8,935 nucleotides of DNA, taken from contig CAJTLD010000013.1 of assembly GCA_910577065.1 (NCBI GenBank), positions 22,429 through 31,363 of the forward strand, written 5' to 3'. The position numbers and the translations under genes were made by a program. Positions 1 through 6,683 of the stretch are shown here, in pieces. Source of the DNA: an uncultured Lachnospiraceae bacterium. GTDB lineage: Bacteria; Bacillota; Clostridia; Lachnospirales; Lachnospiraceae. The number at the start of each line of letters is the position of its first letter. Position 1 is the first letter of the stretch. The notes under the pieces were generated by a model that saw nothing but the letters and a program-made list of their open reading frames with translations, was not told where the DNA came from and searched no databases.

Positions 1-2091
1 CGTTGCCGTACCGCCTTTTACGCCCACTAAGACTTTTGCGGTCTGCATCGTATTGGAAGCGGGAACCAGAAACATAAAGCCCTCTTCGCCGGACGGCGAG
101 GCGGTTTTTACATATTCCATGGCATCCGCCGTCCCAAGATTCTGCATCGTCTCACTTTCGCGCAGCAACGCCGGGTAATTTTCGTTTGTCCGGTAATAGC
201 CCACGGTATTGACATTGAAAATCCTGCCGGATCCCATCGCCTTCTGCCCCGGCAGCCCGTCGCCGGCCTCCTCGTCCTGCCCGTCAAAAACAACGGCGCT
301 CTCCGCCCGTTTCAGCCGGTCCGCCGCAAACGACGTTTCCGCAAGCTTTGACGTTTTGATGCCCAGATAGCTTTCGTTCCCGTCGGTTCCTTCCACCGTA
401 TAGGTATGCGCCCCGGCTTTTACCGGTATCGTCTTGCTGCGCCCGCCGACTTTCACGCGCAGTTCAAAATCGCAATCCGCCTGAACGGAAATCTTTGCGC
501 CGGATGCGCCGCTGACCCTTTTTTCACTGGAAAGGCTGACGAAATTTTCCCCGTCCGGGCCGTGAAAGCACAGATTGTCTATGCCAAATGCTTCGGTCAG
601 CTGTATGTTCCATTCTATTGCGTTTTCACTGCCTTTTATTGTAACCCCTGCAATGTCTTCGATCACGGAACCGATTCCAAGCGCGCCCGCCCAGCCCACA
701 AAATTTGCCCGCGCAGGCTGTGTGTCCGAAAACTCGGTAGAACCCGGGAGCGCATATTCCGTCGAATAATTTTCCCAGAGCGTATGCAAAAACGCCCCGT
801 ACCTGTCGTACGCTCCCTTTGTGCAGACGTCCGCAAGCCCGTTGATGTGCCGTACCGCTTCTTCAAACGCGATTTCGTCATACCCGTACCGCTGCAGCCC
901 TTTTAACCACTGGAACGAAGCCGGCGACCACATCGCCCCGTTCCAGTATCCGCCGGTGGATTTAAACGACGGATAGTCATAGCATACGGTGGACAGCCCG
1001 TTTGGACGGAACATCTTATTGGAATTTAAGGCGTATTCCTCTATCATCCGCTCCGCCTGCTCTTCTGTCGCCGCCCCCGCGGCCAAAGACCAGAACGCCA
1101 TCGGCGTTACGACGTCCTTTAATTCCCCCGTCCGGCTGTCCGCATTAAAAAAGCAGCCCTTTTCCTCGGACCAGAGTTTTTGCCGGATCAATTCCGTCAG
1201 TTCTTCGCCTTCGATCCGGTATTTCTCTTCTAACGCTTCATATTCCTGCCGCTCGGCCGCGGTCAGCCCTTCTTTTTTCTGTGTTACCTCGGCGGCAATC
1301 CTTCGGATATAATCCGCCGCCTGCACCTGCTGGAAGGACATGTCCTTTACGGCCTGCCCCCAGCCCTGGTAATCCTGATCCGGCGTATTGTCAAGCCCGC
1401 TGCCCTGCCCGTTTGACACATAAAGCCCTTCCATCGGCCCCGATTTGTGCCTGCGCGTGCGCTTGATAAACTGATAATAAGAATCTAGCCGTTCCAGAAT
1501 GGTCTTCCCTTTGATTACTTTTAAAAACCGGTCGATATCCCCGTGAATCTGGTACTGCTCCCACTCCGCCCAGGCGAACATCGGCGGGTTGACGGCGTCC
1601 ACGTTCCGGTAATCCGTATAAAAATCCCGCCCGTCCGCTTCATAAATCATCCGGCAGATAAAGCCGTCCGACTCGCCGCCCGTATCGTACTGGTGATAAT
1701 AAAAGTTGTCCATGGAATTTAACGTCGGAAACTCATGCTGCGCATATTTGTCAAACAGCATCATAAACAGCGTATCCCACTGGAAAATCCGGTCGTCAAA
1801 CGCCTCGTCCACATAATAAGACTGCGTTTCGTCCGTCGTAAGCTCCGGATTTAAGCCTTTTGAAATGGCCCGGATATTGCTCTTATGGCTCTCCCACGCC
1901 GTCTCATAGAGCGTTTCCCATTCCTTATGCTCCGAAAAATGCACTTTTGGGACGCGCTCCATATCAATTTCATAGCCTCCCGCCACAATCTCGGGGGCCG
2001 CCTTTACCGGAAGCGGCGCGCCCGCAAATACCGCGGTTCCAAACAAAATACCTCCCAGTGTGCCGCTGACCCATCGTTTAACATTTTTCAT
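1..2091 (-). CDS. Secreted glycoside hydrolase, GH63/trehalase-like (alpha/alpha)6 barrel, 3' end cut by window edge
   Basis: The frame stays open for 697 codons from the ATG at 2091-2089 to base 1, with no stop, so the C-terminus lies outside the window. AAGGGAGAG at 2105-2097 is a good ribosome binding site. Residues 1-31 form a signal peptide (basic start, hydrophobic core, cleavage near VKA|AP), so the enzyme is exported. Residues about 90-480 look like the MGH1/GH63-type alpha-barrel: FQWDTLFM (103-110), DNTP (234-237), GGYWNGAMWSP (380-390) and LWENYSTE (438-445). By analogy with inverting GH63/GH37 enzymes, Asp234 may be the acid and Glu440 or Glu445 the base; this is inference. Residues about 480-580 look like a beta-sandwich. 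Residues about 595-697 begin another beta-rich module with GFMFLVPASN, resembling accessory domains of secreted carbohydrases. The substrate cannot be read from sequence; an alpha-linked glucoside or mannoside is plausible. The preceding gene ends at a terminator and I see no clear promoter, so its transcription is unresolved. Confidence 0.85.
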   Translation of the reverse strand, partial: MKNVKRWVSGTLGGILFGTAVFAGAPLPVKAAPEIVAGGYEIDMERVPKVHFSEHKEWETLYETAWESHKSNIRAISKGLNPELTTDETQSYYVDEAFDDRIFQWDTLFMMLFDKYAQHEFPTLNSMDNFYYHQYDTGGESDGFICRMIYEADGRDFYTDYRNVDAVNPPMFAWAEWEQYQIHGDIDRFLKVIKGKTILERLDSYYQFIKRTRRHKSGPMEGLYVSNGQGSGLDNTPDQDYQGWGQAVKDMSFQQVQAADYIRRIAAEVTQKKEGLTAAERQEYEALEEKYRIEGEELTELIRQKLWSEEKGCFFNADSRTGELKDVVTPMAFWSLAAGAATEEQAERMIEEYALNSNKMFRPNGLSTVCYDYPSFKSTGGYWNGAMWSPASFQWLKGLQRYGYDEIAFEEAVRHINGLADVCTKGAYDRYGAFLHTLWENYSTEYALPGSTEFSDTQPARANFVGWAGALGIGSVIEDIAGVTIKGSENAIEWNIQLTEAFGIDNLCFHGPDGENFVSLSSEKRVSGASGAKISVQADCDFELRVKVGGRSKTIPVKAGAHTYTVEGTDGNESYLGIKTSKLAETSFAADRLKRAESAVVFDGQDEEAGDGLPGQKAMGSGRIFNVNTVGYYRTNENYPALLRESETMQNLGTADAMEYVKTASPSGEEGFMFLVPASNTMQTAKVLVGVKGGTAT

Positions 2092-2191
2092 AAAATCTCT
2101 CCCTTCTTCCATTTGTACAATTACTTACTGATACGAACACTACATTAACCGCCGCGCCCCTGCCCTCCGGCTGACGGATCTTTGCCAGCAT
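2078..2191 (-). CDS. Possible 37-residue leader peptide ORF overlapping the glycoside hydrolase start
   Basis: A short ORF begins at ATG 2191-2189 and stops at TAA 2080-2078, 11 nt inside the hydrolase gene and in a different frame. AGGAG lies 6 nt before its ATG (2202-2198), as good a ribosome binding site as any nearby gene has. The peptide starts MLAKIRQPEGRGAAV, followed by a Val-rich stretch (NVVFVSVSN), and ends RRERFYEKC. I recognise no domain. Its position, directly after the terminator T-tract and overlapping the hydrolase start by 14 nt, fits a leader peptide whose termination would help ribosomes re-initiate on the hydrolase ATG. Alternatives are a non-coding 5' leader that happens to be open, or a dispersed repeat. 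Chance is a real possibility at this length. Confidence 0.35.
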   Translation of the reverse strand: MLAKIRQPEGRGAAVNVVFVSVSNCTNGRRERFYEKC

Positions 2192-2208
2192 CACCCTCTC
2201 CTCTTTTT

Positions 2209-2248
2209 AATAAAAAACCCCAGGATCCGTATCCCACGGATTCTGGGG
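2209..2248 (-). terminator. Rho-independent terminator after the NlpC/P60 gene
   Basis: Read on the minus strand, CCCCAG-A-ATCCGT pairs with ACGGAT-C-CTGGGG around a 5-nt GGGAT loop (2248-2218). This gives 12 base pairs with a single A/C mismatch. The stem is followed directly by TTTTTTATT (2217-2209). It begins 21 nt after the stop codon of the cell-wall hydrolase gene (2270) and should end transcripts from both that gene's own promoter and any read-through from ribF. It also separates this unit from the glycoside hydrolase. Confidence 0.93.
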
Positions 2249-2269
2249 CAAATAACACATCTTTGTCTG

Positions 2270-3364
2270 TTAATTTAACAAACGCACGACACAAACCGGG
2301 TTACGGTAATATGCGTTAGAAATCTTAATCCCAGTCCTTTCCGAACTTGCGTGCACAATCTGGCCGTTACCGATATAAATTGCAACATGGCTGATCCTGC
2401 CGCCGCCATAGAAGAACAAATCTCCCGGCTGTGCTTCACTCGCGCTGATCCTTCTGCCGTAATTCGCCTGCGCGGCAGAAGAATGCGGCAGATAAATGCC
2501 GTATTTTGCAAATACTGACAGCGTAAACCCAGAGCAGTCCGCACCATGGGTCAGGCTTGTGCCTCCCCATACATAACGGTTTCCGACAAACTGGCATGCA
2601 TAGGACACCAAATCTACCTTTACATCCGATACGCCCTGTCCATAGCGTACTTCCGTCATCGTCATGGCTTTTGTCAGTTCATTGGATACTTTTACGTAGT
2701 CTGCGCTGACATAGCCTTCCTCACTGTCCACGCTGACCTTCAGCCAGTCTCCCTGATCCTCTATAACCTCTACTTCTTCTCCTTCCGGCATCAGAGCCAG
2801 TATCTCGCACTCCGTATTCGGCTGTTCCCTGACGCGCAGCGTCTGCGTCGTGCAGGTTGCAATCGTCGAACTGACGCCCGGCGCATAATCTTTCGCTTCT
2901 TTTCCGGTCATTAAAAATTCTGATTTGACATATCCGGTAACTTCTCCCGACTGGATGTGGGACCATTCTCCTTCTGTCCCTAATATTTCACATCCGGCGT
3001 CACGCGGAAGCTTCCCAACCAGTTCCGCCTCCTCGCTGGCCTCTTCCCTGACATTTAAATTGCTTTCAACTTTGGCAATACCAAGATTTGTATACCCGCA
3101 TGTATCGTCCTGCATTCCTGAAGAAGTCATGGATTTTTCCCCCGTGGAAATCGTAGCTTTCGCCATAGACAAATCTATACATGCCCCCAAAGCCGAAATA
3201 ACCCCCGCATTTGCACTTGTATCATGTTCCTGAAGCTTTTCTGTAATCTGCTCGGAAACGCCGGCGCTGACGCCCGCCGTTGCTGCAAATACCGGCAGTG
3301 ACATTGCTATGGTTAGCGCTCCTACTGTAATAAAACTTATCCATCTCTTATTTTTGGATTTCAT
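2270..3364 (-). CDS. Secreted SH3b-SH3b-NlpC/P60 peptidoglycan endopeptidase
   Basis: This 364-residue exported cell-wall hydrolase should cleave peptide stems of peptidoglycan (gamma-D-glutamyl-diamino-acid type, as known for the NlpC/P60 family). Residues 1-27 are a signal peptide ending PVFA|A. Residues 28-90 are a low-similarity spacer. Two bacterial SH3 domains follow at about 95-153 (LNVREEAS...WSHIQSGEVTGYVKS) and 168-226 (LRVREQPN...WLKVSVDSEEGYVSADYV); such domains bind cell-wall peptides. The catalytic domain spans about 247-364 and keeps the full triad: Cys277 in GADCSGF, His326 in SHVAIYIGNG and His338 in IVHASS. AGGAGG (3375-3370) sits 5 nt before the ATG. The gene has its own strong promoter overlapping the end of ribF and ends at a strong terminator, so it can act as a monocistronic unit. 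The biological role (cell separation, wall turnover or sporulation) cannot be decided from sequence. Confidence 0.92.
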   Translation of the reverse strand: MKSKNKRWISFITVGALTIAMSLPVFAATAGVSAGVSEQITEKLQEHDTSANAGVISALGACIDLSMAKATISTGEKSMTSSGMQDDTCGYTNLGIAKVESNLNVREEASEEAELVGKLPRDAGCEILGTEGEWSHIQSGEVTGYVKSEFLMTGKEAKDYAPGVSSTIATCTTQTLRVREQPNTECEILALMPEGEEVEVIEDQGDWLKVSVDSEEGYVSADYVKVSNELTKAMTMTEVRYGQGVSDVKVDLVSYACQFVGNRYVWGGTSLTHGADCSGFTLSVFAKYGIYLPHSSAAQANYGRRISASEAQPGDLFFYGGGRISHVAIYIGNGQIVHASSERTGIKISNAYYRNPVCVVRLLN

Positions 3365-3416
3365 AAATTCCTCCTAAGGCTCTATCTTCTCTCCAGTAAA
3401 TAATTTCCTGTAAAAA

Positions 3417-3445
3417 AGTATAGCAATAGTGGTTTCTATTGTCAA
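3417..3445 (-). promoter_or_regulatory. Sigma-A-type promoter of the NlpC/P60 gene, with extended -10
   Basis: On the minus strand, a perfect -35 box TTGACA (3445-3440) is followed by exactly 17 nt and a -10 box TATACT (3422-3417). TGC precedes the -10, giving an extended -10 element. Transcription should start near 3410, leaving a 5' leader of about 45 nt before the ATG at 3364. The -35 box overlaps the 3' end of ribF: the TGA inside TTGACA is the ribF stop codon (3444-3442). This is the only clear vegetative promoter I see in the window. Confidence 0.88.
3424..3441. repeat. Perfect 6-6-6 inverted repeat inside the promoter spacer
   Basis: CAATAG, six bases, then CTATTG forms a perfect inverted repeat filling the space between the -35 and -10 boxes and touching the -35 box. 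It could be a repressor operator. In a ribF read-through transcript it could also form a weak A/U-rich hairpin. In the minus-strand reading a T-run (3416-3411) follows 7 nt after the repeat, but the stem is too weak for a convincing terminator. No known regulator site is recognised. Confidence 0.5.
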
Positions 3446-4392
3446 CATAAATTTGTAACAACTGTGTAATATTTTATGCCGTATGCGATGTCCTGTTGCA
3501 TCTGCCGCTTTAATTCTTCCAGAGAACCAAATTTCTTTTCGCCCCGCACCATCTCCAAAAACTCTACCCGAATCTTTCTGCCGTAAATCTGTTTGTCAAA
3601 TCCCAGAAGATGCGTTTCCACCCCAACCGGGTTTTCCCCTTCTATCGTAGGCTTGCACCCTACATTTGTAACGCTCCCATATACGCCGCATCCGTCTTCC
3701 TGACCGTAAATTACCGTCCTTGTCAGATAGACCCCAAACGGCGGCAGCAGTTTTTCTTTTGGCAAAACCAGGTTCGCGGTAGGAATCCCAAGCGCCGCTC
3801 CGCCTAGTTTGTTCCCATGCACCACAGTCCCCTCCGTAAAATAGGGGTAGCCAAGCAGGCTGTTTGCTTTGTTAAGGCGTCCGGCTAAAATCTCGTCCCG
3901 GACAAACGTACTGCTGATATCTGTTCCGTTATACTTTAGCTTATCCACTGCTTCCACTTCGTAGCCGTACTTTTCGGAGAGCTTCTGCAAAAGCCTGTAA
4001 TCCCCTTTCCGTCCATGCCCGAAACGAAAGTCTTTCCCTACAACCATATTTTTAATGCTGAGACGCCCCACAATCATTTCCACAAAATCTTCCGCTTCCA
4101 TAAACCGGATTGCATCCGTAAACGGGCATTCGATCAGGCAGTCAATCCCATGCTCCGAACATAACCGCACTCTTTCTTCATTGGTCGTAAGCACTTTCTG
4201 CCCGGGAGAAGAAAGACGCCATCCCGGCGGTATGTCAAACGTAAAAAGAACCGCCTTTAAACCCTCTTTCTTTTTCTCCTGCAGATACTTTAACAGACGC
4301 CCGTGCCCTTTGTGAATCCCGTCGAATTTCCCAAGCGAAACAGCCGAAGCTTCACGCAGGCAAAAATCTGTCGTATTTTTTATATATTCCAT
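3442..4392 (-). CDS. ribF: Bifunctional riboflavin kinase / FAD synthetase
   Basis: The enzyme phosphorylates riboflavin to FMN and adenylylates FMN to FAD in the cytoplasm. I chose the second Met (ATG 4392-4390, 316 residues), because AGGA at 4404-4401 is 8 nt away from it. The same sequence abuts the in-frame ATG at 4398, which would add only two residues. The N-terminal nucleotidyltransferase domain (about 1-180) shows GKFDGIHKGH (21-30), FRFGHGRKGD (122-131) and ISSTFVR (159-165). The C-terminal riboflavin kinase domain shows GIPTAN (202-207), GVYGSVTNVG (236-245) and VETHLLGF, whose Glu259 is the expected catalytic base. Length is normal for the family. The gene follows truB after 22 nt, in the usual infB-operon order. 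No FMN riboswitch precedes it. Its stop codon lies inside the next gene's -35 box. Confidence 0.96.
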   Translation of the reverse strand: MEYIKNTTDFCLREASAVSLGKFDGIHKGHGRLLKYLQEKKKEGLKAVLFTFDIPPGWRLSSPGQKVLTTNEERVRLCSEHGIDCLIECPFTDAIRFMEAEDFVEMIVGRLSIKNMVVGKDFRFGHGRKGDYRLLQKLSEKYGYEVEAVDKLKYNGTDISSTFVRDEILAGRLNKANSLLGYPYFTEGTVVHGNKLGGAALGIPTANLVLPKEKLLPPFGVYLTRTVIYGQEDGCGVYGSVTNVGCKPTIEGENPVGVETHLLGFDKQIYGRKIRVEFLEMVRGEKKFGSLEELKRQMQQDIAYGIKYYTVVTNLC

Positions 4393-4414
4393 GTTCATCT
4401 TCCTAAATTGTATG

Positions 4415-5320
4415 TTACAAAAACATTTTTTCCGGTTTTAAAACCTGTTTTTTCCCGTCATAGCAATACAGTCCGATAAACCTGCCTGACGCGTCGTACA
4501 TCCTGCAAATACCAGGCAGGATGCCGCCGTTTTCCTGCAGGCGGGACAACGGGAGGATGCCGCCGTTTTCAAGGAGTTTTTCCGCTCCCTTTTCGGCTGT
4601 TATTTTGGGGTACTCCGTCAGGACGCGTTCCGTTGGAACCAGGATATCTTCGATACGCCTCCCCTTTTTGTCCGTCCCGTTTACGATAGCTTCAATTTCT
4701 GACAGGCGATGCGCATCCTCTACACAAAACCCTGCCGTCTTCGTTCGGAGCAGCCGTTCCATACATCCGCCACAGCCCGCCGCCTTGCCGATATCGTGAC
4801 ACAGCGTACGGATATAAGTCCCTTTCGAGCAATGTACCTGCATTGTCACAAGAGGCATGTCCACTTCCAGTATTTCAATTGAATAAACAGTAATCTCCCT
4901 GGCTTTACGCTCCACTTCAATCCCTTTTCTGGCCAGATCGCACAGCTTCCTGCCGTCTACTTTTAACGCCGAATACATAGGCGGAACCTGGCTTATCTTC
5001 CCGGTAAAACCTTTGATAATCTCCTCCAGGGCGGTTCTGCCGATTTTAACGTCCTCTTCCTTTAATATGCGGCCCGACATATCCTGTGTGTCCGTCGTAA
5101 TGCCAAGCCGCAGAACTGCCCGGTATGTTTTATCTTTTGCCGTCAGATAATCGCAGGCCTTTGTGGCCCTGCCCAAGCAGACCGGCAGCACGCCCTGCGC
5201 ATCCGGATCGAGCGTCCCCGTATGGCCGATCTTTTTTTGTTTTAAGATGCCGCGCAGTTTTGCCACCACGTCAAACGACGTAAACCCGGCTTCTTTATAT
5301 ACATTGATTATCCCATCCAT
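4415..5320 (-). CDS. truB: tRNA pseudouridine(55) synthase TruB
   Basis: TruB converts U55 of the tRNA T-loop to pseudouridine. The 301-residue protein has the normal length. The start MDGIINVYKEAGFTSFDVV matches the family N-terminus. The catalytic loop GHTGTLDPDAQGVLPVCLG (32-50) contains the nucleophile Asp38. Further family motifs are KTYRA (63-67), SQVPPMYSALKVDGRKL (about 110-126) and SKGTYIRTLCHDIG (about 165-178). The C-terminal part ends in a PUA-like segment (RMYDASGRFIGLY) and carries a 12-residue near-duplication with ENGGILP twice. GAGG lies 7 nt before the ATG, and the gap after nrnA is 9 nt, consistent with coupled translation within the operon. Confidence 0.97.
   Translation of the reverse strand: MDGIINVYKEAGFTSFDVVAKLRGILKQKKIGHTGTLDPDAQGVLPVCLGRATKACDYLTAKDKTYRAVLRLGITTDTQDMSGRILKEEDVKIGRTALEEIIKGFTGKISQVPPMYSALKVDGRKLCDLARKGIEVERKAREITVYSIEILEVDMPLVTMQVHCSKGTYIRTLCHDIGKAAGCGGCMERLLRTKTAGFCVEDAHRLSEIEAIVNGTDKKGRRIEDILVPTERVLTEYPKITAEKGAEKLLENGGILPLSRLQENGGILPGICRMYDASGRFIGLYCYDGKKQVLKPEKMFL
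4518..4570 (-). repeat. 36-nt-period direct repeat inside truB
   Basis: AGGATGCCGCCGTTTTC (plus strand) occurs identically at 4518-4534 and 4554-4570. The offset is 36 nt, exactly 12 codons. It encodes the doubled ENGGILP in the TruB C-terminal region: LLENGGILPLSR is followed by LQENGGILPGIC. The reading frame is kept, so this looks like an in-frame tandem duplication that has since diverged between the identical cores. Confidence 0.8.
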
Positions 5321-5329
5321 ATTTTTGCC

Positions 5330-6280
5330 TCAAAGCTGTTTTTGCATTTCTGTTACAACGGCCTGTATTACCGATTCCGGTTCTCCCTGCATGGAAAACC
5401 CGGCTGCCTGCACATGGCCGCCGCCGCCAAATGAAACGGCAATTTCCGCCACGTTTACGAACCCGTGCGAGCGCGTACTTACCTTAAACGGACCGCCGTC
5501 TTCCGTTTCATACAAAAATATGGCCGCTTCTGCGCCTTTTGTTACAAGAAGCTGGTTCACAATCCCGTCTAAATGCTTGGGCAGCGCTTCAAATTCCTCC
5601 ATTTCCGCTTTGGTCACATAAGAGGCGATAACCCTGCCGCCGGCATACAGCCTGCTCTTTAACAGCGCCTTCCCTAAAATCCTGTTTTGCGCAAATGTTT
5701 TGGCATAAAACGTCTCTTCTATAATTTTAGGAAAATCAATCCCTTTTTCCATCAGCTTCCCCGCAATTTCCATTGTTTTTGCCGAAGTAGAAGAATACTG
5801 GAATACCCCCGTATCATGCACAATGCCAACATAAATGCACTCGGCGATTTCCTTTGTAATCTGCTCTTCTCCTATCAAACCAAATACAAGTTCGGAGGTA
5901 GAACTCGCTCCCGGGACAATATAGTTTTCATCGGCAAAGCTGCTGTTGCTGATATGGTGATCGATACAGACGGTTTTTTTGGCGCTGCGAAAATAAGCCG
6001 CCGCACCGCCTAACCGTCCTTCGTCCCCGCAGTCCTGTACGATAAACAAATCGTACTCCCGCTCCTCCAAAAAAGAATGCTCTATCTCCCCGGCTTTTGC
6101 CAGGAATTTGAATATATTGGGGATCGGTTCCAGATAAAGCGTCACGTCAATATCCGAATAATATGTTTTGATATAATTGTAAGTTGCAAGGCAGGAACCC
6201 ACACAATCCCCATCCGGCCTGATATGGCCTGCAATGGCGGCAGTCCTTACTCCTTTTAACACACAGGCAAAATCTTTCAT
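5330..6280 (-). CDS. nrnA: DHH/DHHA1 bifunctional oligoribonuclease / pAp phosphatase NrnA
   Basis: Family members degrade 2-5 nt RNA fragments and dephosphorylate 3'-phosphoadenosine 5'-phosphate, using two metal ions in the cytoplasm. The 316-residue protein shows the DHH domain metal-ligand motifs in order: HIRPDGDCVGS (19-29), QDCGDEGRLG (82-91), DHH (107-109) and GIVHDTGVFQYSS (152-163). The DHHA1 domain ends with FGGGGHVQAAGF (283-294), the substrate-binding motif. All expected metal ligands are present, so the enzyme should be active. The ATG is one base after the rbfA stop codon, and its ribosome binding site (GAGGAA) lies within the rbfA 3' end, which suggests translational coupling. 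The position between rbfA and truB is the conserved Firmicutes location for this gene. RecJ-like or c-di-AMP-specific GdpP-type activity is less likely, as no extra domains are present. Confidence 0.93.
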   Translation of the reverse strand: MKDFACVLKGVRTAAIAGHIRPDGDCVGSCLATYNYIKTYYSDIDVTLYLEPIPNIFKFLAKAGEIEHSFLEEREYDLFIVQDCGDEGRLGGAAAYFRSAKKTVCIDHHISNSSFADENYIVPGASSTSELVFGLIGEEQITKEIAECIYVGIVHDTGVFQYSSTSAKTMEIAGKLMEKGIDFPKIIEETFYAKTFAQNRILGKALLKSRLYAGGRVIASYVTKAEMEEFEALPKHLDGIVNQLLVTKGAEAAIFLYETEDGGPFKVSTRSHGFVNVAEIAVSFGGGGHVQAAGFSMQGEPESVIQAVVTEMQKQL

Positions 6281-6281
6281 C

Positions 6282-6665
6282 CTACGATTCCTCTTCCGTA
6301 TGGCGGCTCTCGTCCATACGGTTCACTTCATCAATTTTTTTCGACATGGAAACGCCGTATTCAATGGACTGATCCATGATAAAATGAATCTCCGGCGTAT
6401 TGCGCAGGTTTAAATTTTTAGCAAGCTTCATGCGGATATAACCCTCCGCGCTTTTTAAACCCGAAAGCGTATCGGCCTGCGCGCCGCTGTCCCCAAGCAC
6501 GCTGATATAAGCTTTGCAGGTTTTTAAATCCGGCGCCACGCTTACGGATACGACGCTTGTAAGCGGATGTATCCGCGGATCCTTGATTTCCCCGCGGATA
6601 ATACTGCTTAATTCCCGCAAAACCTCGCCGTTGATTCTGGTATTTTTTATACTGTTTTTCCTCAT
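6282..6665 (-). CDS. rbfA: 30S ribosome-binding factor RbfA
   Basis: RbfA is a small KH-like protein that binds the immature 30S subunit and assists late 16S rRNA maturation, notably in cold. The 127-residue product has the normal family size. Residues 10-27 form the first helix (RINGEVLRELSSIIRGEI). The signature KDPRI is at 28-32, followed by SVVSVSVAPDLKTCKAYISV (37-56), the beta-strand pair of the fold. IHFIMDQSIEYGVSMSKKIDEV (about 93-114) closes the domain. A short acidic tail follows. The start lies 18 nt after the infB stop. The ribosome binding site is weak (GGAG 10 nt upstream), so coupling to infB translation is plausible. An overlapping alternative-frame ATG at 6681 gives no recognisable protein. 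Confidence 0.96.
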   Translation of the reverse strand: MRKNSIKNTRINGEVLRELSSIIRGEIKDPRIHPLTSVVSVSVAPDLKTCKAYISVLGDSGAQADTLSGLKSAEGYIRMKLAKNLNLRNTPEIHFIMDQSIEYGVSMSKKIDEVNRMDESRHTEEES

Positions 6666-6683
6666 ACTCTGTCTGCTCCATCC

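Noticed and set aside
406..906. 166-codon plus-strand open frame opposite the glycoside hydrolase
   Set aside because: It is antisense to a well-supported gene, has no recognisable domain and lacks a convincing ribosome binding site. The other plus-strand open frames in the window are likewise shadows of minus-strand genes.
2174..2230. GATCCGT in the leader ORF could pair with the 3' arm of the terminator (ACGGATC) as an antiterminator
   Set aside because: The pairing sequence is transcribed after the terminator, so it cannot prevent termination in cis, and a 7-mer match over this distance can occur by chance.
3411..3441. Hairpin CAATAG/CTATTG followed by a T-run as a ribF terminator
   Set aside because: The stem has only six mostly A/T pairs and the T-run is separated by 7 nt. 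It overlaps a near-perfect promoter, so an operator or chance explanation is preferred.
5231..5238. A-AAA-AAG heptamer in phase in truB (codons CAA AAA AAG), resembling the dnaX -1 frameshift site
   Set aside because: The -1 frame gives about 25 residues of unrecognisable sequence before a stop, I see no clear stimulatory Shine-Dalgarno or hairpin, and the uninterrupted frame is a normal full-length TruB. A Lys-rich stretch explains the A-run.
6418..6681. 87-codon minus-strand frame overlapping rbfA
   Set aside because: It overlaps the conserved RbfA in another frame and gives low-complexity Arg/Gly-rich sequence with no family resemblance.
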